Positions 34,691-41,850 of a stretch of 64,000 nucleotides of DNA are shown here, piece after piece (position 1 is the first letter of the stretch; every line of letters starts with the position of its first letter). Source of the stretch: Bacteroidales bacterium (lineage in GTDB: Bacteria; Bacteroidota; Bacteroidia; Bacteroidales; UBA3824); assembly GCA_017417315.1 (NCBI GenBank), contig JAFPZK010000084.1:93136-157135 (forward strand). The letters are read 5' to 3'. Below the pieces are notes generated by a model. It saw only the letters and a list, made by a program, of their open reading frames with translations, ran no database searches and was not told the DNA's origin. The position numbers and the translations under genes are program-made.

Positions 34691-35545
34691 ATGAAACTTT
34701 TATATACGCTAATAACAATATCGGCATTGACGGCGGCAGTACCGCTGAAAGCCCAGAAACCGGAACTTTCGACAGACACTAAAACCGCTTGCACGGACAA
34801 AAGTGTTGTTACCGTAAAAGTCGACAAAGTACATACACCTTTTAAATATATAACCGTTAAATTCGGCGACGGTAAATACAGTTACATAACCGATATGGAT
34901 AAAGAACTGAAACACATATATTTAGAGGAAGGTGTAAAAAAGATAACTTATCAGACTTTTTATGAGGACAAAGACCCTGACGAAGAAGAAACGCTTGAAA
35001 CCGTTACGGTAGGCATTACGCCTGAATTGTCGCTTTACGATGATGCCAAAAGCGCGAAACTCGTTGCAAACAGCAGTAACGCAACCGCTTTTACGTGGTA
35101 TGTCATCGACAGAAAAGGCTCTGAAACGGAACTTCAAACCAAAGACTCCGAACTCAATTATTTGGAATCAGGCGAATACAAAGTTGTAGTAACCTCAAAA
35201 GACGGTTGTACGAATGAAGATACAAAAACGGTTTCGTATCAGAAAAATCAACTTGCCGATTTCAGTTCGATTATCGTTGTCAACAATATAATTACGCCTA
35301 ACAACGACGGCATAAACGACGTACTTTATATCGAAGACCTTGACGGTTATGACGAACCATGCGAGGTAAAAGTCTTCAACAAACACGGCAAAGCAGTTTA
35401 CGAAAACCCGAATTACAGCAATACGGACGGTTTTAAAGGCTTAGACGAAAAAGGCAACGACCTTTTTGCCGGTACTTATTATTATGTAATTAAAAGCAAA
35501 GGGCGCAGAGGCGTTTCAGGCTTTGTGGATATTATCAGACAATAA
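34691..35545 (+). CDS. T9SS type B (gliding-motility-associated C-terminal domain) cargo protein
   Basis: 284 residues. Signal peptide ends near PLKAQ. The middle contains a PKD-like strand set (FKYITVKFGDG; AFTWYVIDRKGSETE). The last 85 residues match the type B sorting domain: NIITPNNDGINDVLYIEDLDG, KVFNKHGKAVYE, FAGTYYYVIKSKG and GFVDIIRQ. Type B cargos such as SprB need a matching PorP/SprF protein for secretion, and exactly such a protein is encoded three bases downstream. The protein is small for a type B cargo. I infer a surface adhesin or structural subunit. Confidence 0.88.
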   Translation: MKLLYTLITISALTAAVPLKAQKPELSTDTKTACTDKSVVTVKVDKVHTPFKYITVKFGDGKYSYITDMDKELKHIYLEEGVKKITYQTFYEDKDPDEEETLETVTVGITPELSLYDDAKSAKLVANSSNATAFTWYVIDRKGSETELQTKDSELNYLESGEYKVVVTSKDGCTNEDTKTVSYQKNQLADFSSIIVVNNIITPNNDGINDVLYIEDLDGYDEPCEVKVFNKHGKAVYENPNYSNTDGFKGLDEKGNDLFAGTYYYVIKSKGRRGVSGFVDIIRQ

Positions 35546-35547
35546 AA

Positions 35548-37035
35548 ATGAAAACTATGAAAAAAATATTATTTTTAACCATAGCGGCAATAAGTTTTGC
35601 CCAAGTAAGCGTTAATGCTCAACACTTAAAAGCCGAAGGTCAGGAATACATGAACAAGTTTTCTGCCGCACCCGCATACGCCGGTTATAACGGAAACGAC
35701 GAGGCTTTTTTGGGTTACAGAAGTTTTATGACCGGAATTGACGGCGCAACAAAACTACTTACAGTAGACGTTAACGGCGATTTAGGTGAAAGTATGGGCT
35801 ACGGCGTACAGATAATTAACGAAAAATCAGGTAATTTCAGCAACTTTTACGCCGGAATTACATACGCTTACCATATCAGATTTTCTGACGAGTCGGGACT
35901 TAGTTTCGGCGTTACACCGGCGATAGTCCGTTCGGCATACAATCTCGCCGGAGCAAAAACTTTCGGCTCTACGACAGACCCCGTTTTAGCAAACGAAGCG
36001 GGACTTTCGGGCGGCGGTTTTGACGCAGGATTTTCCGTAATGCTGAAAGCGGGCGGACTTAATTTCAGCGCATACGTACCGAGATTGATTTGTCAGGACT
36101 TGAAATTTCAAAACGGAATATTAAACACCGACAGAGAAATTTTCAGCAACCTTTCATACGCCATAGAAAACGACAAATGGGAATTTGAACCCGCAGCCGA
36201 AATCTGTTATTCGTTAGGAATGAAAGAGTTGGAATGGAAAGCGGCTCTCAACACAAAATATAACGAAAGAGCATGGTTTTCGTTAGGATACTATTCAACA
36301 AAATGGCTTGCCTTAGGTATGGGTTTTTCGGCAACGAACAGAATCGCATTAAATTACCAATACCTCTACGGAACATCTGAAATTGCAAAAACATGCGGCG
36401 GAACTCACGAAATCAGCATAGGATTTTTGATTCAGAAAGGCAAAACTCACAAAAAACCGACAATATTCTTTGAGGAAAAGGAAAAAACAAAATCCAATTC
36501 CGAACTTGAAAAACTGAAAGAAGAAATCAAAAAACTCGAAGAAGAGGTAAAAGCGGCAAAAATTAACGACGTTCTCGAAAACGACGAAAAACAGTCGGAA
36601 CCGGAGCCGGAACACATAGTTGAAGAGGCGGAAGAAAACACTTCAAAAGGTTGGGAAGTTCCCGAAATAATGAGAAACGTAACTTTTGCCTCAGGAACTT
36701 CAATCCTCAACAAATCCTCTTATCCGGGAATTGACACATATATATCTATGTTGAAAGACACCGTAATAGGACCTTTAATCCATGACGACTACATAGGCAG
36801 AAAAGTCCTGATTATCGTAACGGCAGAGCAGGGCGATTCTAAAAAGTTCAACAAAAAACTCGCATTGGAAAGGGCTGAAAAAATCAAAGCATATATGGTT
36901 TCAAAAGGCGTTGCAGCAGACAGAATTTCAACACGCGGTATCGCAGGCAGAAACAAAAGCAAAAGCGGCACTGAACATTTTGAAAGCAACAACGTGAAAA
37001 TCAGCCGCAACAAAGTAGACGAAGATAAAAACTAA
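35548..37035 (+). CDS. PorP/SprF-family outer membrane protein fused to an OmpA-like domain
   Basis: 495 residues. Signal peptide (ending near SVNAQ), then a PorP/SprF barrel (about 25-310) with MNKFSAAPAYAGYNG, GYGVQIINEKSGNFSN and regular amphipathic strands ending EISIGFLIQKG. A Lys/Glu coiled coil follows (about 325-365), then an OmpA-like peptidoglycan-binding domain (about 375-490) with TFASGTSILNKSSYP, LALERAEKIKAYMVSKGV and ISTRGIAG. PorP/SprF proteins present type B cargo at the outer membrane; the fused OmpA domain would tie it to the cell wall directly. Its position between a type B and a type A cargo supports that job. Confidence 0.88.
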   Translation: MKTMKKILFLTIAAISFAQVSVNAQHLKAEGQEYMNKFSAAPAYAGYNGNDEAFLGYRSFMTGIDGATKLLTVDVNGDLGESMGYGVQIINEKSGNFSNFYAGITYAYHIRFSDESGLSFGVTPAIVRSAYNLAGAKTFGSTTDPVLANEAGLSGGGFDAGFSVMLKAGGLNFSAYVPRLICQDLKFQNGILNTDREIFSNLSYAIENDKWEFEPAAEICYSLGMKELEWKAALNTKYNERAWFSLGYYSTKWLALGMGFSATNRIALNYQYLYGTSEIAKTCGGTHEISIGFLIQKGKTHKKPTIFFEEKEKTKSNSELEKLKEEIKKLEEEVKAAKINDVLENDEKQSEPEPEHIVEEAEENTSKGWEVPEIMRNVTFASGTSILNKSSYPGIDTYISMLKDTVIGPLIHDDYIGRKVLIIVTAEQGDSKKFNKKLALERAEKIKAYMVSKGVAADRISTRGIAGRNKSKSGTEHFESNNVKISRNKVDEDKN

Positions 37036-37042
37036 AACAACT

Positions 37043-37483
37043 ATGAAAAAATTTTTAATCATAACGGCAATTCTAACACTTCCGGCATGGACGCTGAAAG
37101 CACAAAAACTTGTGCCGTTAGGGTTGTCGCCGGTTGCGGGTTCGGTAAAGACTGACGGAAAAAATTTCTCTTTCAGAATTTCGGACTCAGGAAATTTCAC
37201 AATGAAAAAAGCCCCGAAACCACAAAAAGAGGACAAAATCATAAAACTTTCCGCTTATCCTAACCCGTTTACGGACAAAATAAAAATTAGTTTCCCGTTT
37301 GAATTTCAGGAAACACCCGTAATACAATTTGCAGATATGACCGGCAGAGTTTTTAATTGCGAAAACATTTACCGCGAGACTGACGGTTTGTATATCTACG
37401 CAGAAAACCTCAAACCCGGACACTATGTAATAAGAGTAATGTCGGGGAAAAACGTTTATACTTTAAAAGTTGTTAAACTATAA
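37043..37483 (+). CDS. Miniature secreted protein consisting mostly of a T9SS type A sorting domain
   Basis: 146 residues. After a signal peptide (ending TLKAQ) there are only about 45 residues before a type A sorting domain: LSAYPNPFTDKIKIS, FADMTGRVF, IYAENLKPGHYVIRV and the terminal YTLKVVKL. There is thus almost no cargo. It may be a processed peptide, a structural adapter, or a decayed cargo, but the frame is intact and the start follows seven bases after the PorP-OmpA gene. Its stop overlaps the region upstream of the S74 gene by 14 bases if a longer start is used there. Confidence 0.82.
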   Translation: MKKFLIITAILTLPAWTLKAQKLVPLGLSPVAGSVKTDGKNFSFRISDSGNFTMKKAPKPQKEDKIIKLSAYPNPFTDKIKISFPFEFQETPVIQFADMTGRVFNCENIYRETDGLYIYAENLKPGHYVIRVMSGKNVYTLKVVKL

Positions 37484-37496
37484 AAAATCCATTGTT

Positions 37497-39179
37497 ATGA
37501 AAATACAAAAAATTATATTACTTGCAATGTTTTTAACGGTTTCCGTATTTGCAAAAAGTCAGGATAAAATGCCGGATACTTTTAATTATCAGGCTGTTAT
37601 CAACGACGACGAAGGCAAACCCGTAGCAGGAAAAGAAATTACGGTAGAGGTTACGGTACTTCAAGGCGAAACCGAAAAGTACAAAGAACTTCACAATACC
37701 GTTACCTCGGAACTCGGACTTTTCAGCGTTGAAATAGGTTCGGGAACGCAGATTTCAGCCGGAAATTATTCCGAGATTAATTGGCTTGACGTAAGCGGCG
37801 GCTTCTACTATTTGCAGGTAAAAGCGGATTTCGGCAAGTCGGAATTTCTTAACGGCATGAACGATTTAGGCAAAACTAAGTTTTCGGCAGTGCCTTACGC
37901 ATTAGCCGCTAAAACCGCAGTTTCGGCACAAACCGCGGAGAAAGTTACTAATGCCAAACTTTCGGATTTGACGGACGTAGACGTTGAAAGTGCCGTTGAC
38001 GGACAAGTTTTGACTCTTGACGGCGGCAAATGGGTTGCAAAAACGGTGTCGAGTGCAGGACCTTCGGCTGACAAACTTTCACTCTTGTCTGACGTAACGC
38101 TGACCTCAGCAGAGGTCGGTCAGGTTTTGAGTTTTGACGGCAGCAAATGGGTTAATAAAACAATTGAAGCCAAAACCGCACTTTCGGAATTGACGGACGT
38201 TACAATAAGTAACAATCTTGCCGACGGTCATGTACTAAAATATGACGGTAAAAACAAAAAATGGATAAACGCCGCAGAAGGCGATATGTGGAAAAAATGG
38301 GACAAAGGCATTTACACGACACAAAGAGTTGAAATCGGTAAATCAACTTCAACAACACCTTTTACCGACGATGTAAAATTTCTCCTCGAAATCAGTCAGT
38401 CTGACGGTCAAGGAATACTTTTCAAAGAAAACGAAATCTTTATGAAAGGCGGAAGTATAGTTATAGGCGGTAGTTCAAAAGCAGAAAAATATATTAACAT
38501 TCCTTACGGTTGCTTTGCAGTTTACGGCGAGGTAGACAACGACCACAATGTTGCTTTCGGAGAAAACGGTGCAAAATCAATAGTAAGCGGCTCAACAGGC
38601 TCAATAGCCTTCGGACAAAGTTGTAATATAACATCAAGTAACAATGCAGCCGCTTTCGGAAGAAGTATCAAAATACAAAGTGCTGATTTTCAGTTTGCTT
38701 GCGGAAGATTTAATGCTGTTGCGAAAAATGACGGAACCAATCCGTATCCGCTCTTTATCGTTGGCAACGGTACGAAGGAAGATGCCCGCAGCAACGCATT
38801 TTGTGTTAATTCAAACGGAACTGCTACATTAGCAGGAGAGTTAACAAGTTCGTCAGACTCCCGTTTAAAAAACAATGTTACGACAATCGGCTCGGCATTG
38901 GATAAAGTTACAAAACTTCGCGGCGTAACATTCAATTGGGATTTAGCGAAAAAACCGTCAGCAGACAAAAAACTTCAATACGGTTTTATCGCTCAGGAGG
39001 TTGAAAAAGTTTTCCCCGAACTCGTTACAACGGATTCAGAAGGCTTTAAGTCATTGAATTACATCGGTATAGTTCCCGTTTTGACAGAGGCTGTAAAAGA
39101 ACTCAAAAAGGAAAACGACGAACTCAAAAACACTATTCAAGACCTTGTAAAAAGAATTGAAGCGTTAGAAAAGAAATAA
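37497..39179 (+). CDS. Exported fibre protein with C-terminal S74 self-cleaving chaperone domain
   Basis: 560 residues from the ATG at 37497; an earlier frame start at 37470 would overlap the upstream gene and mask the signal peptide. The signal (ending AKSQ) precedes a domain with FNYQAVINDDEGKPV, then three repeats of about 35 residues built on LSDLTDVxxxxxxxGQVLxxDGGKW, as in phage tail fibres, a beta-rich stem, and the S74 intramolecular chaperone (about 455-560): SSDSRLKNNV with the Ser/Lys catalytic pair, YGFIAQEVEKVFPELV and a final coiled coil. S74 domains drive trimerisation and cut themselves off. Located in a T9SS cluster, it is probably a surface fibre rather than a prophage remnant. 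Confidence 0.87.
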   Translation: MKIQKIILLAMFLTVSVFAKSQDKMPDTFNYQAVINDDEGKPVAGKEITVEVTVLQGETEKYKELHNTVTSELGLFSVEIGSGTQISAGNYSEINWLDVSGGFYYLQVKADFGKSEFLNGMNDLGKTKFSAVPYALAAKTAVSAQTAEKVTNAKLSDLTDVDVESAVDGQVLTLDGGKWVAKTVSSAGPSADKLSLLSDVTLTSAEVGQVLSFDGSKWVNKTIEAKTALSELTDVTISNNLADGHVLKYDGKNKKWINAAEGDMWKKWDKGIYTTQRVEIGKSTSTTPFTDDVKFLLEISQSDGQGILFKENEIFMKGGSIVIGGSSKAEKYINIPYGCFAVYGEVDNDHNVAFGENGAKSIVSGSTGSIAFGQSCNITSSNNAAAFGRSIKIQSADFQFACGRFNAVAKNDGTNPYPLFIVGNGTKEDARSNAFCVNSNGTATLAGELTSSSDSRLKNNVTTIGSALDKVTKLRGVTFNWDLAKKPSADKKLQYGFIAQEVEKVFPELVTTDSEGFKSLNYIGIVPVLTEAVKELKKENDELKNTIQDLVKRIEALEKK

Positions 39180-39193
39180 ACTAACGCTTTTTT
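39160..39193 (+). terminator. Intrinsic terminator spanning the facing stop codons
   Basis: AAGCGTTAG (39160-39168) and CTAACGCTT (39181-39189) form a perfect 9-bp stem, with T continuing to 39193. The first arm is coding sequence of the fibre gene and the second of tadA on the other strand; the loop holds the fibre stop codon. Confidence 0.65.
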
Positions 39194-39633
39194 GCGAAAA
39201 ACGACTTCATCAAATCGGCACATTCGGCTTCTAAAACGCCTGAAACGACTTTCGTTTTAGGGTGAAGGAGCGAAAGATTTTGGCTTAAAACGCAGTTTTC
39301 ATATTTTTGAAAGCCGCGTTTTATGTCTTTTGCGCCGTATACAATCCGCCCGATTTGCGCCCAAGAGAGTGCTCCGGCACACATAACGCACGGTTCAACG
39401 GTAACATAAAGCGTTGCCTGAGGCAGATATTTTCCGCCCTGAGAACTTGCAATAGTCAGAGCCTGCATTTCTGCGTGCGAAGTAACATCGTTTAAACGCT
39501 CAGTCATATTATGCGCTCTGGCTACAATTTTTCCGTTAACGACAATTACCGCCCCGATAGGGACTTCATCTTCGTCAAAGGCTTTCAAGGCTTCGTCCAA
39601 AGCCGCTTTCATAAATTTTTCGTCATCTGTCAT
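39181..39633 (-). CDS. tadA: tRNA-specific adenosine deaminase
   Basis: Converts A34 to inosine in tRNA-Arg(ACG), needed to read CGC and CGA codons. The 150 residues have the zinc site His53-Ala-Glu55 in TSHAEMQAL and Cys82-x-x-Cys85 in PCVMC, with the catalytic proton shuttle Glu55, plus NDVTSHAE, typical of TadA rather than cytidine deaminase. It ends one base from the stop of the convergent fibre gene. The start codon overlaps the stop of a decayed nuclease frame (ATGA), which now forms its 5' leader. Confidence 0.93.
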   Translation of the reverse strand: MTDDEKFMKAALDEALKAFDEDEVPIGAVIVVNGKIVARAHNMTERLNDVTSHAEMQALTIASSQGGKYLPQATLYVTVEPCVMCAGALSWAQIGRIVYGAKDIKRGFQKYENCVLSQNLSLLHPKTKVVSGVLEAECADLMKSFFAKKR

Positions 39634-39809
39634 GATAAAATTAGTGTTAAAATTTCGTCTGCGGTTAAGCCGGAATATCTCATTATTTTTTCGATAGGCT
39701 CACCGTCTGTTTTCATCATACGAGCCATATCATAGGCTTTTTGCTTTATCAAGTTTTTATGTGTACAGAACACTTTTTTGAAAACAACGTCGGTTTTCGG
39801 GTCGTAATA
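39630..39809 (-). pseudogene. Remnant of an Rpn-type PD-(D/E)XK nuclease gene
   Basis: Translating the minus strand from 39809 gives a 59-residue frame beginning YYDPKTDVVFKKVF and ending MARMMKTDGEPIEKIMRYSG followed by LTADEI. The first part is the N-terminal signature and the second the C-terminal signature of Rpn/PDDEXK_2 proteins; the catalytic middle of some 200 residues is missing, so the two ends were joined by an in-frame deletion. A TAG precedes the frame directly after an ATG at 39815, removing the normal start. The intact relative lies 175 bases away on the other strand. Confidence 0.75.
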
Positions 39810-39843
39810 CTACATAATTTTCTAAAAAATCAAAGTTTTGGCG

Positions 39844-39851
39844 CAAAAATA
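39844..39851 (-). promoter_or_regulatory. Promoter (-7 box) of the nuclease remnant and tadA
   Basis: TATTTTTG is an exact -7 box on the minus strand. A transcript starting near 39837 would run through the remnant into tadA. The gap 39810-39983 contains only this and the opposing promoter at 39948. Confidence 0.5.
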
Positions 39852-39947
39852 CATTTTTTTTTATTTCCCACAATAAAAAAAAACGCCGTCCGAAAATTTT
39901 ATTTCCTTGTTATTAATTTTTGTTTTCTTTTTTCCTCAAATTTTTCT

Positions 39948-39955
39948 TACCTTTG
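39948..39955 (+). promoter_or_regulatory. Promoter (-7 box) of the Rpn-type nuclease gene
   Basis: TACCTTTG is an exact -7 box 28 bases before the start codon; TTTG at 39919-39922 is the nearest -33 candidate, 25 bases away, longer than usual. Confidence 0.5.
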
Positions 39956-39983
39956 CGAACCAACTAAATATTAGAATAAAATT

Positions 39984-40880
39984 ATGTCAAAATATATTAA
40001 CCCATATACCGATTTTGGATTTAAAAAACTTTTTGGAACAGAGTTTAATAAAGACTTGCTGATGAGTTTTTTGAACGCTTTGTTTGAGAAAAGTAACGAG
40101 ATTCCCAAGGACGAAATTCTTGACATCACCTATCTCAACGCTGAAAAACTCGGACGAAAAGCCTCTGAACGGAAGGCTATTTTTGATGTTTATTGCACCA
40201 CCAAAAGCGGTGCAAAGTTCATCGTGGAAATGCAAAATGTTTTTCAACAATTTTTCAAAGACAGAAGCGTTTATTATTCGTCGTTTCCGATTCGCGAAAT
40301 GGCAAAACGAGACAGCAGTGATGAACATTGGAATTATGAACTTCAAAAAATTTACACCGTAGGTATATTGAACTTTGTTTTCAAAGACGAAGAAAAAGAT
40401 AATAAGACCAGCGAATTGAAGACCGTCAATGAGTTTTCCGATGATGACCTTATGCACGTTGTTATGCTTACCGACCGCATGACAGGAAAAGTTTTTTATG
40501 AAAAACTTGCATACATCTATCTTGAAATGCCCAAGTTCGATAAAAAAGAAAATGAACTTGAAACGATGTATGAGAAATGGCTTTTTGTCTTGAAAAATCT
40601 TCCGAAATTGTTGGAACGTCCGAAAGAATTGCAGGATCGTATTTTTGATAAACTATTTAAACAAGCAGAAATTGCGATGTTTACCGATAAAGAGTATTCC
40701 GACTATGAAGAAAGTTTACATAATTTGTGGGACATAACCAACGCTATGAACGATGCCGAAAATAAAGGCGCACGTCAGAATGCACTTGAAAACGCCAAAC
40801 GTATGAAAGCAAAAGGTTTCGATTTTCAGACGATTGCCGATATAACACTGTTATCTATCAAAGACATCGAAAAATTGTAA
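39984..40880 (+). CDS. Rpn-family recombination-promoting PD-(D/E)XK nuclease
   Basis: 298 residues of the Rpn/PDDEXK_2 family (formerly annotated as transposase_31-like). It has the N-terminal NPYTDFGFKKLFG, then the nuclease core Asp68 in AIFDVYC and Glu82-x-Gln84 in FIVEMQN, and the C-terminal region with a helical tail (NALENAKRMKAKGFDFQTIA) ending in the usual IxxIxxLSxxxIExL pattern. E. coli RpnA is a DNA endonuclease that promotes RecA-independent recombination. These genes multiply and decay often, as the remnant next door shows. Monocistronic with its own promoter and a bidirectional terminator. Confidence 0.88.
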   Translation: MSKYINPYTDFGFKKLFGTEFNKDLLMSFLNALFEKSNEIPKDEILDITYLNAEKLGRKASERKAIFDVYCTTKSGAKFIVEMQNVFQQFFKDRSVYYSSFPIREMAKRDSSDEHWNYELQKIYTVGILNFVFKDEEKDNKTSELKTVNEFSDDDLMHVVMLTDRMTGKVFYEKLAYIYLEMPKFDKKENELETMYEKWLFVLKNLPKLLERPKELQDRIFDKLFKQAEIAMFTDKEYSDYEESLHNLWDITNAMNDAENKGARQNALENAKRMKAKGFDFQTIADITLLSIKDIEKL

Positions 40881-40888
40881 TATAGAAA

Positions 40889-40930
40889 CAAAAACGACTA
40901 CCGAAAAATGAATTTCGATAGCCGTTTTTG
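40889..40930. terminator. Bidirectional intrinsic terminator between convergent genes
   Basis: Arms 40889-40906 and 40913-40930 form an 18-bp stem with two mismatches that become G-U pairs in minus-strand RNA. Both ends carry the A5/T5 tracts expected of a terminator that works in both directions. Confidence 0.8.
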
Positions 40931-40945
40931 TATTATTTATCAGTT

Positions 40946-41749
40946 CTAAAAAACCCGCACCAACCGAACCGACTGCCCATAGGAACGGCAGAATTTGTCC
41001 AAATCCGCGCCGTCCGAACCGAAGTTCAGGAAGAACGCGCCCTCGGTGCCGCCATACGTAGCCCACCAATAGTAGCCGCGAATGCCGACTTTGCCCACCT
41101 CGGAGCCGTAGCGGAGACCGGCAGCGGGCAGAAACACGGCACCATTAGCCTCCATACTCTCCCATTGTTTTGTAGTGTAATTGTTTTTGTTTTTATAATA
41201 GTATTCTCCAAAGTTTTCTGCAAAACCAGATTTGAATTCAACGCCATTAGGTAAAGTCCAATCGTCAGGCAATATTACCAAACCTTGTACACCACCAACT
41301 TCGGCAACACCGATTTTTTTACCATGTTTACGGCCTTTTAAATACTCCCACTCGTCTTTGGTGAGAGTTATCCATTCTGAACCAATAGCGGATTTTTTGG
41401 TATGGTCATAAGTATAATCATAGCCTATTTCGCTGATGTTCAAAGGATTGTCGTCTTTAAGCCATGTTCCCCAGCCGAAAAGGTCGATATAGCCATCGTA
41501 ATCTGCGGAAATATTTTTGTTATCATCACCGATACGGTCGCATTGATTCGGGGCAAAACGCCATTCATTGTTTTTGCAATGGTATTGCAAATTACCTTTC
41601 GAGAAATATACTTTCTTTGTTTTCGAAACAGAAAAAACTCCGGAAATGCAATTTTTTGGAATTGTGTCTATGTCCTTTGCAATACTTGATGATGACATTG
41701 TAAGCACAATAATCAATGTGCTTAGCAACAAAATACTAAATTTTCTCAT
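40946..41749 (-). CDS. Secreted C-type-lectin-fold-like protein with G+C-rich 3' cassette
   Basis: 267 residues with a signal peptide (to about SSSIAK). The conserved front is GVFSVSKTKKVYFSKGNLQY, WRFAPNQCDRIG, YDGYIDLFGWGT, and the back is FLPAAGLRYG, GIRGYYWWAT and YGQSVRLVRVF. This pattern belongs to Bacteroidales secreted proteins with the FGE/C-type-lectin-like fold, a fold also used by variable proteins of diversity-generating retroelements. The 3' 180 bases coding for the last 60 residues are about 61 percent G+C by my count against roughly 35-40 percent in the rest. No reverse transcriptase or template repeat is in the window. Function is unknown; a ligand-binding surface or secreted protein is likely. 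Confidence 0.75.
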   Translation of the reverse strand: MRKFSILLLSTLIIVLTMSSSSIAKDIDTIPKNCISGVFSVSKTKKVYFSKGNLQYHCKNNEWRFAPNQCDRIGDDNKNISADYDGYIDLFGWGTWLKDDNPLNISEIGYDYTYDHTKKSAIGSEWITLTKDEWEYLKGRKHGKKIGVAEVGGVQGLVILPDDWTLPNGVEFKSGFAENFGEYYYKNKNNYTTKQWESMEANGAVFLPAAGLRYGSEVGKVGIRGYYWWATYGGTEGAFFLNFGSDGADLDKFCRSYGQSVRLVRVF

Positions 41750-41789
41750 TTTTTTTTTAAATTTCGTCGGCGGTAATTGTTTTTGACGG

Positions 41790-41797
41790 CAAAGATA
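41790..41797 (-). promoter_or_regulatory. Promoter (-7 box) of the lectin-like gene
   Basis: TATCTTTG is an exact -7 box on the minus strand, 41 bases before the start codon. Confidence 0.5.
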
Positions 41798-41850
41798 ATT
41801 GGTTTTTGAGGAAAATACATTATAAATTTGACGAAAGTAGTGTTAAAAAA

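Noticed and set aside
37497..39179. Prophage tail fibre module
   Set aside because: The protein has a signal peptide and sits among T9SS genes; no capsid, terminase, integrase or lysis gene is near.
40946..41749. Complete diversity-generating retroelement
   Set aside because: The protein fold and G+C-rich end are suggestive, but no reverse transcriptase, accessory protein or template repeat was found within the window.
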